Assembly: GCF_024807615.1 (NCBI RefSeq)
Contig: NZ_JANUCJ010000001.1
Location: 1,161,669-1,225,668 of the forward strand
DNA: 64,000 bases
Reading direction: 5' to 3'
Source: Tsukamurella ocularis
GTDB lineage: Bacteria; Actinomycetota; Actinomycetes; Mycobacteriales; Mycobacteriaceae
In this document: one piece after another, positions 32,129 to 45,248 of the stretch
Numbering within the stretch: the stretch's first letter is position 1
How the letters are laid out: each line of letters begins with the position of its first letter
Translations under genes and position numbers: made by a program
The notes under the pieces: model-generated
The model's database searches: none
What the model was told of the DNA's origin: nothing
The model's input: only the letters and a program-made list of their open reading frames with translations

Positions 32129-32926
32129 ATGCGCGTTGCGGTGATCGACTCGGGTTTCGGGATGGTCAACTACGCCGACGCCCTCTCCCGCGTGCGGCCC
32201 GACACCGAGCTGGTGCTCGCCCGCGACCCCGACAACATGCCCTACGGCCTGCTGGAACCCGCACGGATCTCCGAGTGCGTCGTCGCGATGGCGGGGGCGG
32301 CCGCCCGGTACGACGTGGACGCGATCATCGTCGCCTGCAACACCGGTTCCATGTACGCGCTGGAGGCGGCTCGCGCCCGGTTCGAGCCCGCGATCCCCGT
32401 GGTCGGGGTGGTGCCCGCCATCCGTCCCGCGGGGTCGACGGGGCGGCCCTTCGCCGTCTGGGCGACGGCCGCCGCCACGGTGAGCGACTACCAGACCTCG
32501 CTCATCGACGCCTTCGCCGACCCGGCCCTCGCGCATCGGATCCCCTGCTACGGGTTGGCAGAGGCGATCGACTCCGGCGATCCCGCCCGGGTGGCGGCCG
32601 CGATCGCGGCCGCGGCCGCGGCGACCCCCGCCGAGATCGAGTCGGTGGTGCTCGGATGCACGCACTACGGGCTGGTCAGGGATCCGATCGTGGCGGCGCT
32701 GCGGGCGCGGACGGGGCGGGAGGTGGCAGTCTTCGACTCGCCGGAACCTGTCGCGCGGCAGACGCTGCGCCGGCTCGGCGTGGAACCCGGCGGACCGTCC
32801 GAACCGGGCGACGTGGTGGCCGTGCTGGAGTCCGGCAGGGTGGGCTCGCTGCCGGATTCGCTGGCCGCGTACCCCGCCGGAAGGCTGTTGCTGGAGCGTT
32901 GCATCCGCGCCGCGAAAACCAGGTGA
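32129..32926 (+). CDS. Glutamate/aspartate racemase family protein (MurI-like)
   Basis: A 265-residue Asp/Glu racemase-fold protein. Both catalytic cysteine motifs are present: ACNTGS (about residue 70) and GCTHYGL (about residue 172). The N-terminus reads DSGFGMVNYA rather than the DSGVGG typical of MurI. It would interconvert L- and D-glutamate for peptidoglycan, or act on another substrate; a second, canonical MurI may exist elsewhere. It has its own -10 element 6 nt before the ATG. Confidence 0.75.
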   Translation: MRVAVIDSGFGMVNYADALSRVRPDTELVLARDPDNMPYGLLEPARISECVVAMAGAAARYDVDAIIVACNTGSMYALEAARARFEPAIPVVGVVPAIRPAGSTGRPFAVWATAAATVSDYQTSLIDAFADPALAHRIPCYGLAEAIDSGDPARVAAAIAAAAAATPAEIESVVLGCTHYGLVRDPIVAALRARTGREVAVFDSPEPVARQTLRRLGVEPGGPSEPGDVVAVLESGRVGSLPDSLAAYPAGRLLLERCIRAAKTR

Positions 32927-32985
32927 GAAAAGAATCGCGATGAGATATATGCATGACCGCAACTCTCCTGTTATGCTGAGAGGGC

Positions 32986-33019
32986 ACTGACCGCAGCTGA
33001 CTCGCTCGCTGCGGTCAGT
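32986..33019 (+). terminator. Rho-independent terminator after racemase-like gene
   Basis: Perfect 12-bp arms (ACTGACCGCAGC / GCTGCGGTCAGT) with a 10-nt loop, followed by T-containing sequence ending in TTTT. It lies 60 nt after the stop. Confidence 0.75.
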
Positions 33020-33053
33020 AGTCATTTGCAGGGCTTTTGATCTCTCAAGTTAG

Positions 33054-33105
33054 CCCCGGATCTCTCAGGTGAAGCGTCAACCGTCTCAGTCAATGAGATC
33101 CGGGG
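33054..33105 (-). terminator. Inverted repeat spanning the 3' end of the YcxB-like gene
   Basis: Arms CCCCGGATCTC and GAGATCCGGGG (11 bp, perfect) enclose the minus-strand stop codon of the YcxB-like gene. On the minus strand a T-rich stretch follows. The loop is long (30 nt), so it could also be a regulatory dyad. Confidence 0.4.
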
Positions 33106-33589
33106 TGGCGGAGTCAGGGCGAAGCGCGGGAAGCAGCGCCACGGGGATGCCGAGGCGTTGCTTCGGTCGCACAGTGAGCACGGCGAGCGCACCGTTCCGC
33201 TCCACCGATTCGACATTGGCGCGGTCGAGCAGGATTGTGTTCAGCGGGTTCTCGATACGGATGCGCGTGGCGTCGCTGCCCGCGGCCCAGCGCGCACCAG
33301 CGGCGAGCCCCTTGCGGTTGTGTCGGTAGGCGGAGAACATGCAGACGAGAACGACCTCGAGGGTCAGGCCGAGGAAGAAGCACCCGCCGATCAGCAGTCC
33401 CAAGTGCCATCCGCTGCCGGTGGCGATGCAGACCGCGGCGACGATCACGCCGACCACGAGTCCGATCACCAGCGACCGCACCCAGAAGCGCCGTTGTCTC
33501 AGCACGGACAGGGTCGCGCGCCGGGCGTCGCCGGGCAGGGCCGTCCATTCGATGGTCACGGCGGGGATCTGATCGGCGTTGTCAGTCAC
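33086..33589 (-). CDS. YcxB-like membrane protein
   Basis: A 167-residue protein with two adjacent hydrophobic helices (about 45-63 and 67-88) and a C-terminal PH-like beta domain (about 105-160). This is the arrangement of the YcxB family. GTG 33589 is chosen because GATACT ends 6 nt upstream and because the family's N-terminal beta strand (VTIEWTA) follows shortly after. It is a single gene. Function is unknown. Confidence 0.7.
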   Translation of the reverse strand: MTDNADQIPAVTIEWTALPGDARRATLSVLRQRRFWVRSLVIGLVVGVIVAAVCIATGSGWHLGLLIGGCFFLGLTLEVVLVCMFSAYRHNRKGLAAGARWAAGSDATRIRIENPLNTILLDRANVESVERNGALAVLTVRPKQRLGIPVALLPALRPDSATPDLID

Positions 33590-33595
33590 GAGTGC

Positions 33596-33601
33596 AGTAT
33601 C
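33596..33601 (-). promoter_or_regulatory. -10-like element upstream of YcxB-like gene
   Basis: GATACT on the minus strand ends 6 nt before the GTG start, as at the copper ATPase gene. Confidence 0.4.
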
Positions 33602-33703
33602 GCAGGGTGCTGATGCAGTGTGGTGTGCAGAAGGGCTCACAGGCGTGGCGCTGTACGCCGGGGTGGGGCGGTTCCGCGCTGCGCCTGTGTTGCTGCACGC
33701 AAA

Positions 33704-33857
33704 GCGATGCGTCCCATGCAGACCCTCCCGGATGTACCGGGTGGAGCGGGCGGCGGACCGCTGGGCCACACGGCGGAAGGTAGGCGCCGGACGCATCGCC
33801 CGGCCCGTCGAAATGTTCTTGAACAGCGGTTTTAGGGGTATGCGTGGGACGCATCGC
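33704..33857. repeat. Inverted repeat pair with third internal copy
   Basis: GCGATGCGTCCCA (33704-33716) is the exact reverse complement of TGGGACGCATCGC (33845-33857), and weaker similarity extends each arm to about 27 bp. A third copy, GGACGCATCGCC, lies at 33789-33800. It sits in the 354-bp gene-free stretch 33590-33943, which looks less GC-biased than its neighbours and holds no supported gene. A decayed mobile element or palindromic repeat is possible. Confidence 0.6.
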
Positions 33858-33943
33858 CTGTCTGATCGACTTACGCAGCCCGAACGAGCAGGCTGAGCGC
33901 AGGTGGGCGGTGTCGGTGACACGTACCGAAGCCGGCGCGCGGC

Positions 33944-35524
33944 CTATGCGGCGAGGTCCCGACGGGACTCGGAGAACGCGGCCAGCATCAGGCCCGCGGC
34001 GGCGATCACGACCAGGGTGATCGTCGCTCCGGTGAGCACGGCCGCGCCGGGCTGCGTCGCGACGTGCTTGAACGGCGAGACCTTCGCGACCCAATCGGGG
34101 AGCTGCAGCACGTCGGCGATCATCGTGGTCACGCACAGCGCGAGCACGACCCAACCCACGGACGACCAGCGCGCCGAGATCGCGCCGGCGAGGGCGGCGA
34201 TCGCCGTGATCACCCAGACCGCCGGCAGCGCGGCCAGCGCGGGGACGATCAGCCCCCGGCCCGCCGTGAGGGAAACGCCCACGCCGAGGGCGAGACTCAC
34301 CACGGTCGTCGCGATCATGGCAGCGGTGAGATGCGAGGCGTACCAGCGCAGTCGCGCCACCGGGGCCGACAACAGGTACTCCGCGCGTCCCGAGATCTCC
34401 TCGGAGCAGGTGGTGTTGACGATCGAGATGCCCAGCGCGGCGGTCGCCATGCCCATGATCGAGAACTCGGCGCCGAAGAAGACGTCCAGCAGGCTGGAGC
34501 CGGATCCGCCGAGCCGCTCAAGCATCTCCCGCGTTCCCTCGTTGCCCGCCAGCGAGTCGATCGCGCTACCCATGCCGCCGAAGGCGAGGCCCACGGCCAG
34601 CATGCCGATGCTCCAGCCGATCAGCTGGCCGCGGTGCAGCCGCCAGGTGAGAGCCTCCACCGATCCGAGCACGGCGCTGCCCCGCTCGCGGCCCCGACCC
34701 ACGGGGATCAGGCCCGCACCCAGGTCGCGCTGGGAGGCCAGCCGCAGAGCCACGCCGGCGAGCACCACCGACGCCCCGAGCAACAGCAGGATCGGCCAGG
34801 GCCGGTCGTCGGCGAACGGGCGGATCTGCTGCGCCCACCCGAGCGGCGACAGCCACGACGCCCAGCCGGGCTCGGCAGGCAGGGTCCCGTCGGTCCGGAT
34901 GACGGAGACGTCGCCGGCGGCCCGGAGCAGGTAGGCGCCGCCGAGGCCCACGGCGAACAGGCCGCGCGCGGCGCGCGCACCCTCCGTGAGCTGCGCGCAC
35001 AGCAGCGCGAACGCGGCGAAGACGATGCCGGTGAAAGCCCAGAGCGCGCCGAACATGATGCTGCCCTTGGCGTCCGCGCCCATGCCGACCAGCGTCAGTG
35101 CGCTGAGCATGCCGATGGCCAGGCTCAGCGCGGTGGTCTCGATGAGCGCGGCGAGCGGGGGAGCGGTGCGATCGATCGCGGAGGCGCCCAGCATCTCCCG
35201 GCGGCCGGACTCCTCGTCGGCGCGGGTGTGGCGGATCACCAGCAGGCCGGTGAGCAGCCCGAGGGCGGCCGCCATCATGACGACCATCTTGATCATGCCC
35301 ACCGCGCCGGTGGTCGCCGAGTACACGGGGCCGAACATCGCGACGAGCGAGGGGTTCTCGCTCGCGGCCCGCGCCGCGGAGTCGAGTGAGGCCTGGTCGG
35401 CGTAGTTGGTCTTCGCCGTCGAGTATGCGGACGCGGCCATCGCCACGTACAGCAGCAGCCACACGACCAGCTGGATCCGGTCGCGCCGCACGACCAGCCG
35501 CAGGGTGGCGCCCAATCCGCTCAT
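33944..35524 (-). CDS. ABC-2 type exporter permease
   Basis: A 526-residue membrane protein with about twelve hydrophobic segments, matching the large actinobacterial permeases annotated as exporters of polyketide antibiotics. It overlaps the ATPase gene (ATGA), so the two form one exporter. A hydrophobic antibiotic or lipid substrate is plausible but not shown. The operon is divergent from a GbsR/MarR-type regulator. Confidence 0.85.
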   Translation of the reverse strand: MSGLGATLRLVVRRDRIQLVVWLLLYVAMAASAYSTAKTNYADQASLDSAARAASENPSLVAMFGPVYSATTGAVGMIKMVVMMAAALGLLTGLLVIRHTRADEESGRREMLGASAIDRTAPPLAALIETTALSLAIGMLSALTLVGMGADAKGSIMFGALWAFTGIVFAAFALLCAQLTEGARAARGLFAVGLGGAYLLRAAGDVSVIRTDGTLPAEPGWASWLSPLGWAQQIRPFADDRPWPILLLLGASVVLAGVALRLASQRDLGAGLIPVGRGRERGSAVLGSVEALTWRLHRGQLIGWSIGMLAVGLAFGGMGSAIDSLAGNEGTREMLERLGGSGSSLLDVFFGAEFSIMGMATAALGISIVNTTCSEEISGRAEYLLSAPVARLRWYASHLTAAMIATTVVSLALGVGVSLTAGRGLIVPALAALPAVWVITAIAALAGAISARWSSVGWVVLALCVTTMIADVLQLPDWVAKVSPFKHVATQPGAAVLTGATITLVVIAAAGLMLAAFSESRRDLAA

Positions 35525-36417
35525 CGCTGAGCCCCGGCGGTGTCGTAGTGCCGAAGGAAGAGCTCCTCCAGCGTGGGCGGACGGCTGGTCAGCGACGTCG
35601 GGCCGGCGGCGGCCAGCTCGCCGAGCAGACGCCCGAGATCGGAGGACTCGACGCTGAACGAGACGCGGTCACCGTCGGTCTGCAGGTCGTGCACGCCCTC
35701 GGTGTTCGCGAGGTCGACGGGGCGCGCCAGGGTCGCCTCGACCCGGGTGCGGGAGAGGTGGCGGAGCGACGCCAGCGAGCCGGTCTCGACGGACGCACCG
35801 TCCTTGATGATGGTGATGGTGTCAGCCACCCGGTCGACCTCGGACAGGATGTGGCTGGACAGGAGGATCGACGTGCCAGCGGCCTTCGCCTCGGCGAGGC
35901 ACTGTGTGAAGACCTCCTCCATGAGCGGGTCGAGGCCGGAGGTGGGCTCGTCGAGGATCATCAGCTCGGCGCGGGCGGCGAAGGCGGCCACGAGCGCGAC
36001 CTTCTGCCGGTTGCCCTTGCTGTAGGTGCGGGCCTTCTTCGCGGGGTCGAGGGCGAAGCGCTCGATCAGCTCGGCTCGGCGCGCCTCATCGAGGCCGCCG
36101 CGCAGGCGCCCCAGGAGGTCGATGATCTCGCCGCCGGAGAGGTTGGGCCACAGGGTCACATCGCCCGGCACGTAGGCGAGGCGGCGGTGCAGCTCGGGGG
36201 CCTGCGACCACGGGTCCCCGCCCAGTAGCTCGACGGTGCCCGAGGTCTTCCGAAGCAGGCCGAGCAGGACGCGGATGGTCGTGGACTTGCCCGCCCCGTT
36301 GGGGCCGAGGAAGGCGTGGACCTCTCCGGGCGTCACGTGGAGGTCGAGCCCGGTGAGTGCCTGTGCACTGCCGAAGGTCTTGGTCAGGCCCTCGACCCGA
36401 ACGACTTCAGTTGTCAT
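35521..36417 (-). CDS. ABC transporter ATP-binding protein
   Basis: A 298-residue drug-exporter-type ATPase (CcmA-like). Walker [10 protein letters not shown] (about 39-47), signature region [12 protein letters not shown], Walker [14 protein letters not shown] and the switch His (LLSSHIL) are all intact. It is the first gene of a two-gene exporter operon. The start faces the regulator gene at 36483 across a 65-nt gap with a perfect 16-bp palindrome. Confidence 0.92.
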   Translation of the reverse strand: MTTEVVRVEGLTKTFGSAQALTGLDLHVTPGEVHAFLGPNGAGKSTTIRVLLGLLRKTSGTVELLGGDPWSQAPELHRRLAYVPGDVTLWPNLSGGEIIDLLGRLRGGLDEARRAELIERFALDPAKKARTYSKGNRQKVALVAAFAARAELMILDEPTSGLDPLMEEVFTQCLAEAKAAGTSILLSSHILSEVDRVADTITIIKDGASVETGSLASLRHLSRTRVEATLARPVDLANTEGVHDLQTDGDRVSFSVESSDLGRLLGELAAAGPTSLTSRPPTLEELFLRHYDTAGAQR

Positions 36418-36437
36418 GTCGCCGACGCTACGCTCAG

Positions 36438-36453
36438 TTCACAAATTTGTGAA
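36438..36453. promoter_or_regulatory. Perfect 16-bp palindromic operator
   Basis: TTCACAAATTTGTGAA is a perfect palindrome in the gap between the ABC exporter and the GbsR/MarR-like regulator. It is very AT-rich against the local background and is the likely binding site of that regulator. Confidence 0.7.
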
Positions 36454-36469
36454 GTGTCTGAATTGTGGC

Positions 36470-36475
36470 TATCGT
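36470..36475 (+). promoter_or_regulatory. -10 element for leaderless mRNA (GbsR/MarR-like gene)
   Basis: TATCGT ends 7 nt before ATG 36483. The palindromic operator lies just upstream. Confidence 0.55.
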
Positions 36476-36482
36476 GACCTGC

Positions 36483-36944
36483 ATGGACGCGCCGGACTTC
36501 GTGGAGAACATGGCAGCCGCGTTCGTGGACGCGGGTATGCAGCGCATGGCATCCCGCGTCTTCGCCGCGGTCCTGACATCGCCGGAAGCGGCGCTCACAC
36601 CGTCGCAGGTCGCGGAGCGGCTACAGGTGTCCGCCGGTGCCGTGTCCGGTGCCGTGCGCTACCTCGAGCAGACGAGCATGATCCGCCGCACGCACGTCCC
36701 GGGGTCGCGGCACAGCCTGATCACGCTCGGTGACGACATCTGGTACGAGGCCTTCGCCTCTCGCAATCCGATCCTGGAGCGGTGGCGCGACGTTGCGATC
36801 GAGGGGATCGAGGAGCTGCCGACGGGCGGACCGGCTGCGGAGCGGCTGTCAGTGATGCGTGACTTCTTCGAGTTCATGATCGGCGAGCTCCCCGAGATGA
36901 TGGAGCGCTGGCGGAAGGTCCGCGAGGCCAAACACGGGCACTGA
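36483..36944 (+). CDS. GbsR/MarR family transcriptional regulator
   Basis: A 153-residue winged-helix protein (HTH about residues 35-70: TPSQVAERLQVSAGAVSGAV), with an N-terminal helix and a C-terminal dimerisation helix, similar to GbsR/MarR-type regulators adjacent to ABC exporters. I chose ATG 36483 over GTG 36465 because of the TATCGT element 7 nt upstream. It probably represses the divergent exporter and itself through the palindrome. Confidence 0.85.
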   Translation: MDAPDFVENMAAAFVDAGMQRMASRVFAAVLTSPEAALTPSQVAERLQVSAGAVSGAVRYLEQTSMIRRTHVPGSRHSLITLGDDIWYEAFASRNPILERWRDVAIEGIEELPTGGPAAERLSVMRDFFEFMIGELPEMMERWRKVREAKHGH

Positions 36945-36975
36945 CATCGGGCGATCGCGATGCAATGATGGATCC

Positions 36976-37848
36976 ATGACTGCAACAACTCTGCCCGGCG
37001 GCACGTTCGACCTCGGCGGCGACCTCACGGTCACGCGATTCGGTTACGGCGCCATGCAACTCGCGGGGCCGCACGTCTTCGGCCCGCCCGCCGACCGCGA
37101 GGCGGCGATCGAGGTGCTGCACGACGTGATCGACCTCGGCATCACGCACATCGACACCAGCGACTACTACGGCCCTTTCGTCACCAACGAGATCATCCGC
37201 GAGGCATTGCACCCCTACCCGGAGTCCCTGCACATCGTGACCAAGGTCGGGGCCCGCCGCGACGACACCGGAGGCTGGCCGCCGGCCCTGGAGCCGGACG
37301 ACCTGCGCCGTGCCGTCGACGAGAACCTCGAGCGCCTCGGCCTCGACGTGATCGACGTGGTGAACCTGCGCGTCGGCGACTTCGACACCCCCAGCGCCGG
37401 CTCGATCACCGAGCCCTTCACCGCGCTCGCCGAGCTGCAGCAGCAGGGGCTGATCCGGCACCTCGGCGTGAGCACAGTGACCGCCGAGCAGGTCGCGGAG
37501 GCGCAGTCGATCGCACCCGTCGCGTGCGTGCAGAACTTCTACAACATCGCCCACCGCGTCGACGACAACCTGGTGGATTCGCTAGCGGCGCAAGGCATCG
37601 CGTACGTTCCCTACTTCCCGCTCGGCGGGTTCAGCCCGCTGCAGTCGGACGCGCTGAACGCTGTCGCGGCCCGGCTCGGCGCTACGCCGATGGCGGTCGC
37701 CCTCGCCTGGCTGCTGCAGCGTTCGCCGAACATCCTGCTGATCCCCGGCACCTCTTCGATTGCGCACCTGCGCGAGAACGTCGCCGGCGCCGCGCTGGAG
37801 CTCCCGGAGGACGCACTCGCGGAGCTGGACGCCATCGGCGCCGCGTAG
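36976..37848 (+). CDS. Aldo/keto reductase
   Basis: A 290-residue AKR with a (beta/alpha)8 layout. The catalytic Asp-Tyr region is THIDTSDYYG (about residues 55-64), the Lys is in IVTKVG, and the C-terminal NADPH-binding segment LIPGTSSIAHLREN is clear. The catalytic His position reads Asn-Leu (VVNLRVGD), as in the AKR subgroup often annotated as oxidoreductases of unknown substrate. It starts 31 nt after the regulator gene and may be cotranscribed with it. Confidence 0.88.
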   Translation: MTATTLPGGTFDLGGDLTVTRFGYGAMQLAGPHVFGPPADREAAIEVLHDVIDLGITHIDTSDYYGPFVTNEIIREALHPYPESLHIVTKVGARRDDTGGWPPALEPDDLRRAVDENLERLGLDVIDVVNLRVGDFDTPSAGSITEPFTALAELQQQGLIRHLGVSTVTAEQVAEAQSIAPVACVQNFYNIAHRVDDNLVDSLAAQGIAYVPYFPLGGFSPLQSDALNAVAARLGATPMAVALAWLLQRSPNILLIPGTSSIAHLRENVAGAALELPEDALAELDAIGAA

Positions 37849-37851
37849 TCC

Positions 37852-37890
37852 GCGTGGGATCCTGACCGCGGAGCGGACACGATCCCACGC
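37852..37890 (+). terminator. Stem-loop after aldo/keto reductase
   Basis: Perfect 10-bp arms (GCGTGGGATC / GATCCCACGC) begin 3 nt after the stop. There is no T run. Confidence 0.5.
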
Positions 37891-37944
37891 AGGGTGTCAG
37901 TAGTTCCGGGGTCCGGTCTCGTACCGGCCACCGCGGCCTCCGGC

Positions 37945-38031
37945 CTACGACACGGCGGCGCCCGTCAGGGCGAGGGCGACGAGCGCGACGGCGAGGCACA
38001 GGACCCCCCGTGAGAAGCTCGCCCGGACCAC
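37945..38031 (-). CDS. Candidate 28-residue hydrophobic peptide
   Basis: A short frame (GTG 38031) with 27 of 28 codons ending in G or C encodes a basic N-terminus and a single hydrophobic segment (LCLAVALVALALTGAAV). The codon bias and membrane-helix composition support a small membrane peptide, but there is only a weak GGAA ribosome site. It lies in the 411-bp stretch between the aldo/keto reductase and gltB, which otherwise holds only the gltB promoter and leader. Confidence 0.35.
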   Translation of the reverse strand: MVRASFSRGVLCLAVALVALALTGAAVS

Positions 38032-38128
38032 TTCCGGTCATGTCGTGGAAACTTAGCCGAAATGAGTGGCTCGCGCGGCTTCGCAGGTGCATCAGCGCAG
38101 GTCCATGGCGGTAAGGATGACCTTTCAT

Positions 38129-38157
38129 TTGGTGATCCGAGGCCGGGAAACTAATAT
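38129..38157 (+). promoter_or_regulatory. Promoter of gltB
   Basis: TTGGTG (38129-38134) and TAATAT (38152-38157) with a 17-nt spacer. Transcription would start near 38164, giving a leader of about 95 nt before the gltB ATG. Confidence 0.55.
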
Positions 38158-38259
38158 TTTCGGTACAGCCAACGATGCCTGAGGTGATCTGCAGTCCCGG
38201 ATCGCCGAACCTTGAAGAACCCGTTCCGCCGTGAGGCGCTGCGTAGAGGCAGGTATTCG

Positions 38260-42859
<4,600 letters not shown>

Positions 42860-42867
<8 letters not shown>

Positions 42868-44326
42868 TCCGCAAGGCTTTCTGAAGAACAACTCGCGCGA
42901 GACCCCGGTTCGCCGGCCCGTCCCGCTCCGGCTCCTGGACTGGAACGAGGTCTACAAGCCCTTCGACGGGACCACCCTGCGCAAGCAGGCCTCCCGGTGC
43001 ATGGACTGCGGTATTCCTTTCTGCCACAACGGCTGCCCGCTCGGGAACCTGATCCCCGAGTGGAACACACTGGCGTACAAGGACCGTTGGTACGACGGCA
43101 TCGAGCGGCTGCACGCCACGAACAACTTCCCGGAGTTCACCGGGCGGTTGTGTCCCGCGCCGTGCGAGGCGTCGTGCGTGCTGGGCATCAACCAGGACCC
43201 CGTCACCATCAAGCAGGTCGAGGTCGAGCTCATCGACAAGGCCTTCGACGAGGGCTGGGTCTCGCCGCAGCACCCGACCCGGCTCACCGGTAAGAAGGTC
43301 GCCGTGGTCGGCTCGGGCCCGGCGGGCCTCGCCGCGGCGCAGCAGCTCACCCGCGGCGGCCACACCGTGACCGTCTTCGAGCGTGCCGATCGCATCGGCG
43401 GCCTGCTCCGCTACGGCATCCCCGAGTTCAAGATGGAGAAGCGGCACATCGACCGTCGCCTCGCCCAGATGAGCGCGGAGGGCACCGTCTTCAAGACCGG
43501 CGTCAACGTGGGCGTGGACGTGACCGTCGAGCAGCTCCGCGAGGACTTCGACGCGGTCGTGCTCGCCAACGGCGCCACCGTCTGGCGTGACCTGCCCATC
43601 CCCGGGCGCGAGCTGGACGGCATCCACCAGGCGATGGAGTTCCTGCCCTGGGCCAACCGCGCCGCGGTCGGCGACGACGTCCTCGACGAGAACGGCCTGC
43701 CGCCGCTGCACGCCAAGGACAAGAAGGTCGTCATCATCGGCGGCGGCGACACCGGCGCCGACTGCCTGGGCACCTCGCTGCGCCAGGGCGCGACCACCGT
43801 GCACCAGTTCGAGATCATGCCGGTCCCGCCGCGCGAGCGCGCCGAGTCGACCCCGTGGCCGACCTACCCGCTGATGTACCGCATCAGCTCGGCCCACGAG
43901 GAGGGCGGCGAGCGCGTCTTCTCCGTCAGCACTGAGGAGTTCGTGGGCGAGGACGGCAAGGTCACCGGTCTCAAGGCGTACGAGGTCAAGATGGAGGGCG
44001 GCCGGTTCGAGAAGGTCGAGGGCACCGACTTCACCCTCGAGGCCGACCTCGTGCTGCTGGCCATGGGCTTCGTCGGCCCGCAGCGCGACGACCTGCTGGA
44101 CAAGCTGGGCGTCGAGTACAGCGAGCGGGGCAACGTCGCCCGTGGCGACGACTTCCAGTCGACGGTGCCGGGCGTCTTCGTCGCCGGCGACGCCGGCCGC
44201 GGCCAGTCGCTCATCGTGTGGGCCATCGCGGAGGGCCGCAGCGCCGCGGCCGCCGTCGACCGCTTCCTCATGGGCGACACCGCGCTGCCCGCGCCGATCG
44301 TGCCCACCGCCGCCCCGCAGCGGTAA
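42860..44326 (+). CDS. gltD: Glutamate synthase small subunit
   Basis: A 488-residue beta subunit. The N-terminal 4Fe-4S cysteine cluster ([17 protein letters not shown], about residues 46-62) is followed by a FAD-binding [10 protein letters not shown] and an NADPH-binding GGGDTGADC motif. It passes electrons from NADPH to GltB. It starts with GTG inside the end of gltB (GTGGCTGA), showing tight translational coupling. The stem-loop terminator follows 17 nt after the stop. Confidence 0.97.
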
Positions 44327-44342
44327 CGCACCGTCGAACCAC

Positions 44343-44374
44343 GAAGGCCGGCTCCCGCACGGGAGCCGGCCTTC
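44343..44374. terminator. Bidirectional terminator between gltD and DUF937 gene
   Basis: Perfect 14-bp arms (GAAGGCCGGCTCCC / GGGAGCCGGCCTTC) with a 4-nt loop lie between convergent genes. Confidence 0.8.
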
Positions 44375-44387
44375 GGGTGTTCGAGGA

Positions 44388-44909
44388 TTACTTGCCCTTG
44401 AGCAGGCCGCCCAGGATGCTGCCCAGGACGTTGCCCGCGGCGTTGCCGCCTGCCTGCTGGTTGCCGCCGCCGAGCATGTTGCCCAGGATGCTGCCGAGCA
44501 CGTCGCCGCCGCTCTGCTGCGGGGCCGGGGCCTGCTCCTGCTGCGGAGCGGCCGCGCCGCCGCTGGTCAGCTTCTTCATGACGAAACTGATCACGATGGG
44601 CGCGAGGATCGGGAGCAGCTGCTTGACCAGGCCGTCGGTGACGCCGGAGGACAGCGGCGCGGCGGCCGCGGCGGCCACGTCGTCGGTCTTCTCGCCGAAC
44701 AGGCTGGAGACGATCTGCTGGCCGTCGCCGCTGTCGGCGGCCTGCGCGAGATCGGCCGGGGCCTCGGTGGTGTCCTGCGCCTGGAGGCCGGCGAGCAGGG
44801 TCGGCACCGTCTGGTTGACGGCCTCCGAGGCGACGTCCTCCGAGACGCCGAGCTGGGCGGCGATATCCGCGAGCGGGATGGACTTGATCAGGTCGTCGAG
44901 ATCGGACAC
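44388..44909 (-). CDS. DUF937 family protein
   Basis: A 173-residue protein with the DUF937 pattern: an N-terminal helical region (LADIAAQLGVSEDVASEAVNQ), an Ala-rich middle, and a Gly/Gln-rich low-complexity tail with repeats of VLGSILG...GG. GTG 44909 has a good AAGGAG ribosome site. Function is unknown. It is a single gene that converges on gltD. Confidence 0.8.
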   Translation of the reverse strand: MSDLDDLIKSIPLADIAAQLGVSEDVASEAVNQTVPTLLAGLQAQDTTEAPADLAQAADSGDGQQIVSSLFGEKTDDVAAAAAAPLSSGVTDGLVKQLLPILAPIVISFVMKKLTSGGAAAPQQEQAPAPQQSGGDVLGSILGNMLGGGNQQAGGNAAGNVLGSILGGLLKGK

Positions 44910-45033
44910 GGTTCTCCTTGGAGGATGTGTGAGGACGCAAATTGCTGCACGAACACCCACAGCGTAGCCGCGCGGTGCGCGGGCGCTCGCCGGAACCCGC
45001 ATGTGAGGAGTGACACGCTTCGGGGGTGAGCGC

Positions 45034-45062
45034 TGGACCCGGGCGCGCGGGAGGAATACAGT
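45034..45062 (+). promoter_or_regulatory. Putative promoter of 46-residue ORF
   Basis: TGGACC (45034-45039) and TACAGT (45057-45062) with a 17-nt spacer, about 45 nt upstream of GTG 45108. Confidence 0.35.
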
Positions 45063-45107
45063 ATCTGTAACCAACCGTTCCGCATCGAGATCGCACCGGA
45101 GACACCC

Positions 45108-45248
45108 GTGAAGCTGCACCGTCGCACCACCCTGCTGGGCTCGAAGGCGATCTCTCGGTTGCGGAGCCGTCGCCTCGCGCGCACGCTCGCCGAGGACGGC
45201 GAGCGCCTCGTCACCGCGTCGGACCTGCGGGTTCTGCGGGTCGGATAG
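45108..45248 (+). CDS. Small basic hypothetical protein (46 residues)
   Basis: A short frame with a GGAGA ribosome site, a promoter-like pair upstream, and about 41 of 46 codons ending in G/C. The product is Arg/Leu-rich (SRLRSRRLARTLAEDGERLV) with no recognised domain. Its 3' end overlaps the convergent hydrolase gene by 38 nt. Confidence 0.4.
   Translation: MKLHRRTTLLGSKAISRLRSRRLARTLAEDGERLVTASDLRVLRVG

Noticed and set aside
44343..44374. Stem-loop after gltD considered as a repeat element
   Set aside because: Position between two convergent stops and a 4-nt loop fit an ordinary bidirectional terminator.
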